Positions 31,008-40,804 of a stretch of DNA of 64,000 nucleotides are shown here, piece after piece; within the stretch, counting starts at the first letter, position 1; the number at the start of each line of letters is the position of its first letter. Both the position numbers and the translations under genes were made by a program. The stretch comes from Marinobacter sp. BW6 (GTDB lineage Bacteria > Pseudomonadota > Gammaproteobacteria > Pseudomonadales > Oleiphilaceae). The notes under the pieces are model-generated. The model was given only the letters and a program-made list of their open reading frames with translations, did no database searches and had not been told where the DNA came from. Location of the stretch: the NCBI RefSeq assembly GCF_008107725.1, contig NZ_VIRN01000035.1:186001-250000 (forward strand), in the 5' to 3' direction.

Positions 31008-33878
31008 ATGAGCGATTCCAGCAAAAGCTTTACCCTGACACTGGACGAAGTTGAAGTGCAGGCCTACCCCGGCGAAACCCTGTGGCAGGTGGCCAAGCGC
31101 GCCGGCGAGACCATCCCGCACCTCTGCTTCAAAGACGCCCCGGGTTACCGAGCGGATGGCAATTGCCGCGCCTGCATGGTGGAAGTGGCGGGTGAGCGGG
31201 TGCTCGCCGCAAGCTGTATCCGCGAGGCAGCGCCCGGCATGGTGGTGCGAAGTGCTGGCTCTTCACGGGTTCAGACGGCCCGTAAAGGGGTTCTGGAATT
31301 ACTGCTGGCGGACCAGCCTGAGCGAGAGAGCAGCCCCGATCGTTCAAGCCATCTGTGGGAAACGGCGGATCAACTGGCCATTGATGCCGGCGCGGTGCGC
31401 CAACGTCTCCCGGCTCGTTCAGAGCGTGAGGAGCCAACGGTTCACCATGTTGCGCTGCGCTCGGATTCGCTGGCCCATGCCCGGGGCCATGACGCCACTC
31501 ACTCGGCCATGAACGTGAACCTGGACGCCTGCATCACCTGCGGTTTGTGCGAGCGCGCCTGCCGCGAAGTGCAGGGCAATGACGTCATCGGCCTGGCGCA
31601 TCGCGGTGCCGCTTCCAAGGTCGTGTTTGATTTTGATGATCCCATGGGCGACAGCACCTGCGTTGCCTGTGGCGAATGCGTGCAGGCCTGCCCGACGGGC
31701 GCGCTCATGCCCGCCACCCTGATCGATGCCCAGGGGCGCGGAGACTCCGCCACGGCTGACCGCACCGTGGACTCCGTCTGCCCCTATTGTGGCGTGGGCT
31801 GCCAGTTGACCTATCACGTGAAAGACGAGCCTGCCAGCGCCCAATCAGGAGCGGGCGAGCAGCGAGGGCGTATTCTCTTTGTGGAGGGCAAAGATGGCCC
31901 CTCCAACCAGGGCAGGCTCTGCGTGAAAGGCCGTTTTGGTTTCGACTACCCCTCACACCCGGCAAGGCTCACCCGGCCGCTGATTCGGCGGGAGGGCGTC
32001 CCCAAGGGGCTCGACCCGGACTTTGATCCGGCCAATCCGTTAACGCACTTCCGAGAGGCAAGTTGGGAAGAGGCACTGGATCTGGCGGCCAACGGATTAA
32101 CCCAACTAAAAATACAACACGGCCCAAATGCGCTCGCCGGTTTTGGCAGCGCCAAGTGCTCCAACGAAGAAGCCTGGCTGTTCCAAAAGCTGGTGCGCAC
32201 CGGTTTCGGCTCCAATCATGTGGATCACTGCACGCGGCTTTGCCACGCCAGCTCCGTGGCCGCATTGATGGAGTGCCTCGGGTCGGGCGCCGTAACCGCC
32301 TCCTTCATGCAGGCGCTGGAGGCGGATGTCGTGATCCTCACCGGCTGTAACCCGGCGGTCAATCATCCTGTGGCCGCCACCTACTTCAAGCAGGCAGCAC
32401 GAAACGGCACCAAACTGATCATCATTGATCCCCGGGGCCAGGCGCTGGACGCTTATGCCTGGCGCAGCGTGCGTTTCTCGCCCGGTGGCGACGTATCGCT
32501 CTTCAACGCCATGCTCCATGTGATCATCAGCGAGCGGCTTTTCGACAAGAACTACATCGACACCCATACCGAAGGCTTCGATGCGCTGGCGGCAAGCGTT
32601 GAGGGCATGACCCCAGAGGTGATGAGCCCGGTCTGCGGTGTTGAGCCAGAAGTCATTCGCGAAGTGGCTCGTGCATACGCGCAGGCGGATAGAGCGATGA
32701 TCTTCTGGGGCATGGGCATATCTCAGCATGTGCACGGCACCGACAACGCCCGCTGCCTGATTTCCCTGGCCCTGACGTGCGGCCATACCGGCAGGCCCGG
32801 TACCGGCCTGCACCCTTTGCGGGGGCAAAACAACGTGCAGGGCGCCTCCGATGCGGGCCTGATCCCCATGGTATTGCCGGATTACCAACCGGTCGGGGAT
32901 GCCCAGTTGCGCGCCGCTTTTGAAGAGCTCTGGAACATTGAACTGGACCCGGAGCCGGGGCTCACCGTGGTGGAGATTATGGACGCCATTAAGGCGGGCA
33001 CCATCAAAGGCATGTACATCCTCGGCGAAAACCCCGCGATGTCCGACCCGGACCTGACCCACGCCCGTGCCGCGCTCGCTGCCCTGGAGCACCTGGTGGT
33101 GCAGGACCTGTTCGTTACCGAGACCGCCCAGTTTGCCGATGTCATCCTGCCGGCAGCGGCCTGGTCGGAAAAATCCGGCACCGTCACCAACACCAACCGT
33201 CAGGTGCAAATGGGCCGGGCTGCGCTGGCGCCGCCGGGGGAGGCAAAGCCCGACTGGTGGGTTATCCAGGAATTGGCCCGGCGTTTCGGGCTGGCCTGGA
33301 ATTACGCCGGCCCAGAGCAAGTGTTTGAAGAAATGAAGCAGGGCATGCACTCACTCGATCATATCTCCTGGTCCCGACTGGAACGCGAAGGATCGGTGAC
33401 CTATCCATGTACCGCCGATGATGCTCCTGGCCAGGACGTCGTTTTTTCGGATGCCTTTCCACGCGCAGGAGGCCGGGCGAGGTTCTCGCCAACTCGGCCG
33501 ATGCCACCGGATGAGCCGGTGGATAAGGCTTACCCCATCGTGTTGACCACCGGGCGATTGCTTGAGCACTGGCACACTGGAGCCATGACCCGTCGCAGCC
33601 GGGTGCTGGACGAGCGGGAGCCGGAAGCTGCAGCCTACTTGGCTCCAGCGGAGCTGGATCGTATGGGCGTAACCTCGGGCAATGACATCCAAATTGCCAC
33701 TCGGCGCGGCACCATCACCCTGACGGCGCGGGCCGATCAGACCATGCCCGAGGGCATGGTGTTCGTCCCCTTCGCCTTTGTGGAGGCGGCAGCGAACGTG
33801 CTCACCAACCCGGCGCTGGACCCGGACGGGAAGATTCCGGAGTTCAAGTACGCAGCCTGCAGGTTGAGCCCGGCATAG
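31008..33878 (+). CDS. fdsA: Formate dehydrogenase alpha subunit (molybdenum/tungsten)
   Basis: A 956-residue protein. Domains: plant-type 2Fe-2S (about 10-90; CFKDAPGYRADGNCRACMVEV), a His/Cys 4Fe-4S segment, a two-cluster ferredoxin domain (about 170-240; CITCGLCERAC and CVACGECVQACPTGA), the Mo-bis-MGD Fe4S4 region (CPYCGVGCQLTYHV), catalytic domain and C-terminal MGD-binding domain. The catalytic ligand is Cys in DHCTRLCHASSVAAL (TRLCH), not selenocysteine, with the following His conserved. GGAGG lies ahead of the start. It oxidises formate to CO2 and hands electrons to FdsB. The accessory genes fdhD/fdsC and fdsD are not next to it. Confidence 0.9.
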   Translation: MSDSSKSFTLTLDEVEVQAYPGETLWQVAKRAGETIPHLCFKDAPGYRADGNCRACMVEVAGERVLAASCIREAAPGMVVRSAGSSRVQTARKGVLELLLADQPERESSPDRSSHLWETADQLAIDAGAVRQRLPARSEREEPTVHHVALRSDSLAHARGHDATHSAMNVNLDACITCGLCERACREVQGNDVIGLAHRGAASKVVFDFDDPMGDSTCVACGECVQACPTGALMPATLIDAQGRGDSATADRTVDSVCPYCGVGCQLTYHVKDEPASAQSGAGEQRGRILFVEGKDGPSNQGRLCVKGRFGFDYPSHPARLTRPLIRREGVPKGLDPDFDPANPLTHFREASWEEALDLAANGLTQLKIQHGPNALAGFGSAKCSNEEAWLFQKLVRTGFGSNHVDHCTRLCHASSVAALMECLGSGAVTASFMQALEADVVILTGCNPAVNHPVAATYFKQAARNGTKLIIIDPRGQALDAYAWRSVRFSPGGDVSLFNAMLHVIISERLFDKNYIDTHTEGFDALAASVEGMTPEVMSPVCGVEPEVIREVARAYAQADRAMIFWGMGISQHVHGTDNARCLISLALTCGHTGRPGTGLHPLRGQNNVQGASDAGLIPMVLPDYQPVGDAQLRAAFEELWNIELDPEPGLTVVEIMDAIKAGTIKGMYILGENPAMSDPDLTHARAALAALEHLVVQDLFVTETAQFADVILPAAAWSEKSGTVTNTNRQVQMGRAALAPPGEAKPDWWVIQELARRFGLAWNYAGPEQVFEEMKQGMHSLDHISWSRLEREGSVTYPCTADDAPGQDVVFSDAFPRAGGRARFSPTRPMPPDEPVDKAYPIVLTTGRLLEHWHTGAMTRRSRVLDEREPEAAAYLAPAELDRMGVTSGNDIQIATRRGTITLTARADQTMPEGMVFVPFAFVEAAANVLTNPALDPDGKIPEFKYAACRLSPA

Positions 33879-33993
33879 ATTCTGAAGCGAACAAACTCCT
33901 CCCGAACGACGTTCATTGTCGCACCGCGTCTGTAAAACAGGCGCGGGTAGTCTAGAATAACGCCAAAATTCCGAGATCTTTCAGGTAGATAAA

Positions 33994-35115
33994 ATGCCAA
34001 AGTTTTTGCATACGGCAGACTGGCAGATGGGCCGGGCGTTTACCCGCTTTGAAACCGAAGACGGTGCAGCCCTGGTCGAGGCCCGGTTTGAGGCCATCGA
34101 AACGCTCGCACAGCTGGCCAATGAGCATCAGTGCGATGCCGTTCTGGTCGCCGGTGATGTGTTTGATGCCCAAACGGTGTCCGATCGCACGATCCGGCGG
34201 GTATTCAACGCCACGAAGGGTTTTGTTGGCCCCTGGGTCATGCTGCCCGGCAACCACGACGCCGCCCTGGCAGAGAGCGTGTGGACGCGAGCCCAGCGCC
34301 TCGGTGCAGTACCTGAGAACGTACACCTGGCGCTGCAGCCCGGCGTTATCAACCTGGAGCAGCGGCGCCTCAGCATCCTATGCGCGCCGCTGACCCAGCG
34401 GCATACCTACGGCGATCTGACCGAGCCGTTCAGCGGCTACGAGTCACCGGAAGGCTTCCTACGGATCGGCCTGGCCCACGGGAGCGTCCAGGGCCTGCTG
34501 CCGGACGAGATTGATTCCACCAACCCCATAGCGCCGGAGCGGGCGGAAGCCAGCCGGCTTGATTACCTTGCCCTGGGCGACTGGCATGGCACCAAACAGA
34601 TCGATGAACGCACCTGGTACAGCGGAACGCCCGAGCCGGAACGGTTCCGGAATAACGAAGCCGGCAATGCCTTGATCGTTGAAGTGTCCGACCCCGGGGC
34701 AACCCCGACAGTGACCTCACTCCCAACGGGGCGGTATCAGTGGCACCAGTGGCGGGAAACCCTCACCGTCCAGTCCGATCTTGAACAGTTGCTGGAGCGT
34801 TTGAACGCCTTGCCCGAATCCGCCGTGGTTGATCTGCGCCTCGAAGGCTCGGTGACTCTGGCCGGCGAAGAAACCCTGTTGAAGGCCTTGTCCGTTGCCG
34901 AAGCGCGATTCCGCAGTCTTCGTTGCGAGCGGAGCGGGCTTCAGCTTGCACCTACCGATGAGGACATCGCGGCCTTGAAAGCGGATGGTTACGTGGGCGA
35001 GGTGGTTGAAAGCCTGCGGGAGCGGCAAGAAGGGGCCCAGGACGATGTCGCCCGGGATGCCCTGGCCATTCTGGCGGGGCTCCTCAGGGAACGGGAACAG
35101 GAGGTGGGGCAATGA
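33994..35115 (+). CDS. SbcD/YhaO-like DNA repair exonuclease
   Basis: A 373-residue calcineurin-type metallophosphoesterase. Metal-binding motifs in order: HTADWQMG (about 6-13), AGDVFD (about 53-58), PGNHDA (about 86-91), HGSVQG and later LGDWHG. The arrangement is that of SbcD/Mre11. It overlaps the ATPase gene by four bases (ATGA), so the two proteins form a nuclease-ATPase pair acting on DNA ends. The sequence fits the smaller YhaO type rather than E. coli SbcD (about 400 residues). It starts a four-gene overlapping run. Confidence 0.8.
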   Translation: MPKFLHTADWQMGRAFTRFETEDGAALVEARFEAIETLAQLANEHQCDAVLVAGDVFDAQTVSDRTIRRVFNATKGFVGPWVMLPGNHDAALAESVWTRAQRLGAVPENVHLALQPGVINLEQRRLSILCAPLTQRHTYGDLTEPFSGYESPEGFLRIGLAHGSVQGLLPDEIDSTNPIAPERAEASRLDYLALGDWHGTKQIDERTWYSGTPEPERFRNNEAGNALIVEVSDPGATPTVTSLPTGRYQWHQWRETLTVQSDLEQLLERLNALPESAVVDLRLEGSVTLAGEETLLKALSVAEARFRSLRCERSGLQLAPTDEDIAALKADGYVGEVVESLRERQEGAQDDVARDALAILAGLLREREQEVGQ

Positions 35116-37757
35116 AGCTGCAGCGAATGCGCATTGAACAGCTACGCCAGTTCCGCAAACCTTTTGTTCTGGACAACCTGCAACCCGGCCTCAACCTGAT
35201 TCACGGCCCCAATGAGTCCGGCAAAAGCACGCTGGTACGTGCCATCCGTGCGGCGTTTTTCGAACGCTATCGTTCAACGGCCGTTGACGACCTGCGCCCG
35301 TGGGGCGACTCTGCCGCGGCGCCGACCATCGAGCTGGATTTTGAGCACGACAACCGTGTTTGGCGTCTCACCAAAAGCTTTCTCCAGCGCAAACGGTGCG
35401 ACCTGGTTGTCGGCACCGAGACCTACAGTGAAGACGACGCCGAAGAAAAACTGGCTGAATTGCTGGGCTACCAGTACCCGAAACGCGGCGCCAGCAAAGC
35501 AGAACACTGGGGCATACCGGGACTGCTGTGGGTGGAGCAGGGCACCGGGCAGGACATCGAGCAGGCCATAGAACACGCTGGCGATCACCTGAAGTCTGCA
35601 CTGAATTCCATGGTGGGCGAGGTGGCCAGTTCCGGCGGCGACGACCTGATCGAGACGGTTCGCAGCCAGCGGGACACCCTGCTGACCGGCACTGGCAAGC
35701 CCCGGGGCGATTACCTGAAACTGGAAAAAGACCGCGCTCAATATGAGCTGGAAATTGAAGAGCTGAAGGAGCGGGTGCATAAATACCAGGAGCAGGTCGA
35801 CCGACTCGGCAAGCTGGCCCAGGACTATGATCAGGCCGAGACCGAGCGCCCCTGGGAAGAGGCCCAACGACAGCTGGAGCAAGCCCGGGCACGGTATCAG
35901 CAGGTAGAACGCTTGGAGCAGCAGCAAACCCAGGAAAAGGCCACGCTTGGCCAGCTGCAGCAGAATCACCGATTGCTGCAGCAGAACAAAGAACACCTGG
36001 AAGGCCTGAGTCGCCAGCTCGAGGGCCGAAAATCCGAACTGGACCGTGCGGAGCGAGACCTCGCCACCGCGCAAGCGCAAACGCCGATGATTGCAGGCCG
36101 TTTGCAAGAAGCCAGAACTGCCTATAAGCAAGCTGAAAAGCAACGCAAGCTTGCCGGCTTGCTGCAAACCCGACAAAGGCTGGAGCAGGATGTCCGCCGG
36201 CTTGAACAGCAACAACAAGTGCTGACCCAGAACCTTGCCAAAGCAAAGGAATACCACCAGCAGCTGGAGCAAGCCAGGCAACAGGCCAGGGAGAACCGCA
36301 TCGATGCAGAGTTGGTCAAAAAGCTGAGAGCAACCGGGAACCAGCTGAACGAAGAGACCATCCGCTCACGGACCATCGCCACCCGATTGACCTGGCAGCT
36401 GGATACTGGCGCTTCGCTGACGCTGAACGATGAGTCGCTTACCGGGCAAGGCGAGCAACAGCTTCTGGAAGAATCGACCCTGGTGATCCCGGGGGTTGGC
36501 ACCCTTGGCATTACGCCCGGCGGGGAAGAGCTGGCCAGCACCCGGAGGAAGCTAAAAGCCCTTGAGGAAAACCTGGAAGAACAGCTGAAGACCCTTGGAG
36601 TGGAATCCGTGCAACAGGCGGAGGATCGTCTTTCCGCCTTTGAAAGTGCTGCACGAGCCGTGAAGCATGCCGACGAATTGTTTAAATCTCTGGCGCCGGC
36701 AGGCCTTGAGCAACTGGTCTCCGAGCAGAGCGAGGCGGAAAGCGAACTGGGAAAAGCCAGGAGCCAACTGGAAGCCACGCCAAAACCGGATCCGAAAGAA
36801 AACGTACCTGCGCTGGAAGAAGCGGAGGCCGCTTTCGCCCGAGCTGGCAACGCGCTCGATAAAGCGGAATCCGATGAGCGCGCGCATCAGTCCAGTCTGT
36901 CCGCCCTGAAACAGGCCCGGGACAACGCCAAAACCGAATGGCAGCGGCTGGCGGATGAAGAAAAGAGCCCGGAGCGCCAGGAGCAACTCCGCCAGATAAC
37001 CACCGACCTGGCGACCATCGAGAAACAGCAGGGTGAGCTCGAAGCCAGCCTCGAACGCCGCGAACGGGAAATCCGCGAGGCCCGCCCGGAGTTTCTCCGG
37101 CAGGATATCGAACGCTACCAGAATGCGGTCAATCAGCTGCGCCAAACCCAGGAAAACCGGGGCCGCGAACTCCGCGATATCAAAGTCAGGCTGGAAGCCT
37201 GGGGCGCGGAAGGGCTGGAAGAGCAGCTCAACGAGAAAGAGGCGGAATACGACCAGTGCAACCGGCGCTATCAGGAATTGCACCGCCGCGCCCAGGCGCT
37301 GGATCTGCTGCTGACCCTGCTCACGGAAAAGCGCCAGGCCCTGACGCGTCGACTCCAGGCGCCGCTGCAGAAACACCTGAACCACTACCTTTCAGTGCTG
37401 TTTCCGGAAGCGTCGCTGGAAGTAGACGAACAGCTACGCCCGGGCACCTTCAGCCGGGGCAGCGAACTGGGACAGATCACCGAACTGAGCTTTGGCGCCC
37501 GGGAACAGATGGGCCTGATCAGCCGCCTGGCCTATGCCGATCTGCTGCGGGAAGCCGGAAGGCCAACGCTGGTCATCCTGGACGACACCCTGGTACACAG
37601 TGACAGCGACCGGCTCGAGGACATGAAGCGCATCCTGTTTGATGCGGCCAGCCGGCATCAAATACTGCTGTTTACCTGCCATCCGGAGAAGTGGCAGGAC
37701 CTGGGTGTGCCGCCGGTGGATATTCAGGCATCGAAAGGAGTGCCTAATGCAACATGA
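35112..37757 (+). CDS. YhaN/SbcC-like coiled-coil ATPase
   Basis: An 881-residue SMC-like protein. N-terminal MKLQRMRIEQLRQF...LNLIHGPNESGKSTLVRAIRAAFF holds Walker A GPNESGKS at about 33-40. Long coiled coils with many Q, E, L and R run from about 195 to 730, interrupted near 430-480 where a hinge- or hook-like segment lies. The C-terminal lobe has the signature ITELSFGAREQM and Walker B PTLVILDDTLVHSDSDR, followed by the H-loop LLFTCHP. It partners the SbcD-like gene. It overlaps the HIT gene by 11 bases. Confidence 0.82.
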   Translation: MKLQRMRIEQLRQFRKPFVLDNLQPGLNLIHGPNESGKSTLVRAIRAAFFERYRSTAVDDLRPWGDSAAAPTIELDFEHDNRVWRLTKSFLQRKRCDLVVGTETYSEDDAEEKLAELLGYQYPKRGASKAEHWGIPGLLWVEQGTGQDIEQAIEHAGDHLKSALNSMVGEVASSGGDDLIETVRSQRDTLLTGTGKPRGDYLKLEKDRAQYELEIEELKERVHKYQEQVDRLGKLAQDYDQAETERPWEEAQRQLEQARARYQQVERLEQQQTQEKATLGQLQQNHRLLQQNKEHLEGLSRQLEGRKSELDRAERDLATAQAQTPMIAGRLQEARTAYKQAEKQRKLAGLLQTRQRLEQDVRRLEQQQQVLTQNLAKAKEYHQQLEQARQQARENRIDAELVKKLRATGNQLNEETIRSRTIATRLTWQLDTGASLTLNDESLTGQGEQQLLEESTLVIPGVGTLGITPGGEELASTRRKLKALEENLEEQLKTLGVESVQQAEDRLSAFESAARAVKHADELFKSLAPAGLEQLVSEQSEAESELGKARSQLEATPKPDPKENVPALEEAEAAFARAGNALDKAESDERAHQSSLSALKQARDNAKTEWQRLADEEKSPERQEQLRQITTDLATIEKQQGELEASLERREREIREARPEFLRQDIERYQNAVNQLRQTQENRGRELRDIKVRLEAWGAEGLEEQLNEKEAEYDQCNRRYQELHRRAQALDLLLTLLTEKRQALTRRLQAPLQKHLNHYLSVLFPEASLEVDEQLRPGTFSRGSELGQITELSFGAREQMGLISRLAYADLLREAGRPTLVILDDTLVHSDSDRLEDMKRILFDAASRHQILLFTCHPEKWQDLGVPPVDIQASKGVPNAT

Positions 37758-38142
37758 CTGCCCGTTTTGCTCCGTTAATCAGACATCAGAAAAAGGCTCA
37801 ATGCCGTCGAACGCGTTGGCTCATATCCGGATGGATGGCTTTCCGGTTTCTGAAGGTCACTTGTTGATCGTTCCCAATCGCCATGCTGCCGACTGGTTTG
37901 ATCTGACTGCGGCTGAGCAACAAGCCATCATGGAGCTGGTAGAGCAAGGCAAGCAGTGGCTTGAAGAGCGCTATCAGCCGGATGGCTACAATATTGGTAT
38001 GAATTGTGGAGCAGCGGCAGGTCAGACGGTTCTGCACATGCATTGTCACCTGATTCCCAGGTATGTGGGCGACCAGCAAGATCCTCGTGGCGGAGTACGA
38101 TGGGTCATCCCGGAGAAAGCGGATTACTGGAGTGGGCGATGA
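37747..38142 (+). CDS. HIT-family protein
   Basis: A 131-residue protein starting at ATG 37747, inside the end of the ATPase gene, with GGAG just ahead. N-terminal CPFCS and the catalytic histidine triad HMHCHLIPR at about 98-106, with DGYNIGMNCGAAAGQTV before it, are typical of HIT nucleotide hydrolases or transferases. Such enzymes cleave nucleoside phosphoramidates or dinucleoside polyphosphates. Its place between an SMC-like ATPase and a DUF3883 protein, with overlaps on both sides, suggests a joint role in nucleic-acid processing. Confidence 0.88.
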   Translation: MQHDCPFCSVNQTSEKGSMPSNALAHIRMDGFPVSEGHLLIVPNRHAADWFDLTAAEQQAIMELVEQGKQWLEERYQPDGYNIGMNCGAAAGQTVLHMHCHLIPRYVGDQQDPRGGVRWVIPEKADYWSGR

Positions 38143-39446
38143 GTTTGCTTGATTACGAGAAACGATTCTTGACGCTCCGTTTGAATCGTCGTGGTGGTAA
38201 AAAAAGCCCCCATAAAGTGGCCATGTTGCAGGCGGTCATGGATCTCATAGAGTCGGGGCAAATTACGAACAACCGGATTTATTTTGATGAAAATCTAAAA
38301 CGCCATTTCACTGAGCGTTTTCAGGCGCTGAAATCCCACTCCGATCACAACAATCCGCATTTACCCTTCTTCCACCTTCATAGTGAAGGCTTTTGGCACC
38401 ACAAAGTCAGACCCGGCCAACAAGAGATCTATCAGCAACTTACAACTGCGACATCGCCGGGCGTCATTAACGCTCACATTGATTACGCGTTTCTGGACGA
38501 TGAGCTTTTCGAACTGCTGGGGAACCGGATTGCCCGCGAGCTTCTCAAGTCCGCACTGTTAACTAGCCTTGATGAAAAGGCGATTCGTGATCTTCTTCAA
38601 CCTGAGCGTGGTGGTTGGGACTGGTTAGAATGCGAGTTTTTGGTCAATGACTATGTGACGATGCTCGAGAAACACCTCGTTGGTGCCGCCTACAGCAAGG
38701 CGGCACACCGCAGGGCACTGCAGCCGCGCCTTAATAGTCGCTCTGAGGGCTCGATCGAATACAAACACCAGAACGTCAGTGCTGTGTTTTTGGAGTTGGG
38801 GCTCCCATACATCCCCGGTTACAAACCCGCTTTCAATTATCAGCAACAACTCAAACAGGTAGTCCTGTCTTATCTTGCGGGCCATCAGAAGGTCGTTGAT
38901 GACGTTAATCTCGTTGCGGATAAGGTCGCCGAAGAGCCGGATCATAGTGATCGGGCCTGGGATTCGGTGTTTGATCCGGAACCGCCAGAGCGAATTCCTC
39001 ATGTGGCCGAGAACAGGCCAAGCTACCTAGCGAAACGTATCGACTTCTCTGAAAGGGAACGCCGAAATCGCCAGCTTGGCGAGCGCGCTGAAGAATTTGT
39101 TCTTCGCTTGGAGAAGCAGAGGCTTACCGCACAAGGTAGGCCGGACCTGGCGGCAGATGTGGAGTGGTCGAGTAAGGAGCGTGGCGACGGATTAGGTTTC
39201 GACATTCGGTCTTTTGACTCGACGGGGGATCAAGAGCGTTTCCTGGAGGTTAAGGCGACGAACTCAGGGAAATATTTGCCGTTTTTTATTAGCGAGAATG
39301 AGCGGGCGTTTTCCAATGACTACTCAGACGCTTTTCGCTTGTATCGGGTTTACGAATTTACCACTGCTCCGAGATTCTTCATCTTGCCGGGGGCGATTGA
39401 GCAACATGTGCATTTGTTGCCGCAGAATTACAGAGCTCGGTTTTAA
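38139..39446 (+). CDS. DUF3883 (NO VEIN C-terminal) protein, possible restriction nuclease
   Basis: Start ATG 38139 overlaps the HIT stop by three bases (ATGA), giving 435 residues. The N-terminal part (LNRRGGKKSPHKVAMLQAVMDLIESGQITNNRIYFDENL) resembles the DNA-recognition half of McrA/PvuRts-like modification-dependent endonucleases. The C-terminal 130 residues have the DUF3883 pattern: a first E in RAEEFVL, then DVEWSSKERGDGLGFDIRSFD and RFLEVKATNSG. The D...EVK arrangement is that of a PD-(D/E)XK nuclease, with D, E and K in place. A role as a modification-sensitive restriction enzyme is plausible but unproven. Confidence 0.7.
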   Translation: MSLLDYEKRFLTLRLNRRGGKKSPHKVAMLQAVMDLIESGQITNNRIYFDENLKRHFTERFQALKSHSDHNNPHLPFFHLHSEGFWHHKVRPGQQEIYQQLTTATSPGVINAHIDYAFLDDELFELLGNRIARELLKSALLTSLDEKAIRDLLQPERGGWDWLECEFLVNDYVTMLEKHLVGAAYSKAAHRRALQPRLNSRSEGSIEYKHQNVSAVFLELGLPYIPGYKPAFNYQQQLKQVVLSYLAGHQKVVDDVNLVADKVAEEPDHSDRAWDSVFDPEPPERIPHVAENRPSYLAKRIDFSERERRNRQLGERAEEFVLRLEKQRLTAQGRPDLAADVEWSSKERGDGLGFDIRSFDSTGDQERFLEVKATNSGKYLPFFISENERAFSNDYSDAFRLYRVYEFTTAPRFFILPGAIEQHVHLLPQNYRARF

Positions 39447-39628
39447 CCCGAAAAATTGCCAGTCGCCTTGTTCGAGGTAGAGAACTCTCGCAGCCATGCG
39501 CTGATCCCAATAGACACTTCGCAGTGATAGTGCCTATCAGGCCACTAATAGTCGGTTACCTCTTTGCCTAAAGAAGGGTTAGAGCCGTATATCACCGAGA
39601 CAACACGATCATCACGGGAAGTTCATTC

Positions 39629-40723
39629 ATGCAAAACGTCCGCATCGCCATTGTTGGCGCCGGCCTGGCGGGCTTATACGCCGCTTATTCACTTGAGAAG
39701 AAGGGCATCAAAGACTATGTCATTCTCGAGGCCCGGGAGATTCTTGGTGGGCGTATTGCGTCTACGATCCACTCTGATGGTAAACCGGATGTGTCGGGTG
39801 AGGGCTTCGATCTGGGGCCCGCCTGGTTCTGGCCTGCATTCCAGACCGATATGGCGCGGCTGGTGGATGAGCTCGGGTTAGAGACCTTTGAGCAATTTGA
39901 AACGGGCGATATGCTTCTGGAACGTTCATCCAATCAGCCTCCTCAGCGAACGGCTGGGTACGTCAACTCTCCACCTTCAATGCGAATCGCTGGTGGTATG
40001 TATTCGCTCATTGATGCTTTGTATCAGCGGCTTGATCCAGCGCGGGTTGTGACAGGCCAAACGGTTCGTAGTCTGCGCATTTCAGAGCCCTCTATCGAGC
40101 TACAGAGCGATGATGCTCAAAGGCAAACCGTGAGCTACAACGCAGACCATGTATTGCTGGCAATGCCACCCCGATTAGTTGAGTCTCAGCTAACGTTTTC
40201 GCCTGCCTTAACGGATGAACTTGCCAGGCAATGGCAGGCGACAGATACCTGGATGGCCCCGCATGCAAAATACATTGCCGTGTTCGATCGGCCTTTCTGG
40301 CGAGATCAAGGGTTATCCGGGGAGGCTCGAAGTGCCGTTGGGCCAATGGTTGAGATCCATGATGCCTCTACTCCGGGCGGGCAGGCGGCGTTGTTTGGTT
40401 TCCTGGGTGTGCCTGCTGACGTGCGCGGTCGTGTTTCTGAAGAAGAGCTTATTACTGCTTGCCGCACACAGTTCGTGCGACTGTTTGGTACGCAAGCGGA
40501 GAATCCAGAGGCAGAATTTATCAAGGACTGGGCTAAAGAGATCTACACCGCCACCGACATGGATCAGAGATCCTCTGGCGATCACCCTATGCCTGCCTTG
40601 TCGCCGAGCTCAGGTGTATGGGCTAACCGGGTAACCGGAATTGGCAGTGAGTGGTCACGTGAGTTTACGGGGTATCTGGCCGGCGCTATTGATGCGGTAA
40701 ATCGCGGTTTGGATTCTTTTTAG
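39629..40723 (+). CDS. Flavin-dependent amine oxidase family protein
   Basis: A 364-residue protein. N-terminal Rossmann fold VRIAIVGAGLAGLYAAYSLEKKG with E in ILEAREILGGRI marks an FAD-binding monoamine-oxidase-like enzyme. GSEWSREFTGYLAGAIDAVNRGL at the C-terminus is the second FAD-binding segment. It is shorter than classical amine oxidases (about 450). The substrate is not evident. It follows the DUF3883 gene after 180 bases and appears to be its own unit. Confidence 0.8.
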   Translation: MQNVRIAIVGAGLAGLYAAYSLEKKGIKDYVILEAREILGGRIASTIHSDGKPDVSGEGFDLGPAWFWPAFQTDMARLVDELGLETFEQFETGDMLLERSSNQPPQRTAGYVNSPPSMRIAGGMYSLIDALYQRLDPARVVTGQTVRSLRISEPSIELQSDDAQRQTVSYNADHVLLAMPPRLVESQLTFSPALTDELARQWQATDTWMAPHAKYIAVFDRPFWRDQGLSGEARSAVGPMVEIHDASTPGGQAALFGFLGVPADVRGRVSEEELITACRTQFVRLFGTQAENPEAEFIKDWAKEIYTATDMDQRSSGDHPMPALSPSSGVWANRVTGIGSEWSREFTGYLAGAIDAVNRGLDSF

Positions 40724-40804
40724 GAGTGTTCGCGGAAAGGGGTGGAGCCCCGGTGCGAGCTTAGAGAGCCCGCCCGTGCCCGGGGAACAGTTGCCGGGTT
40801 ACTT

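Noticed and set aside
35274..36281. Long minus-strand ORFs opposite the YhaN-like gene and other GC-rich genes
   Set aside because: They are antisense shadows of real genes; the plus-strand frames have clear families and ribosome sites.
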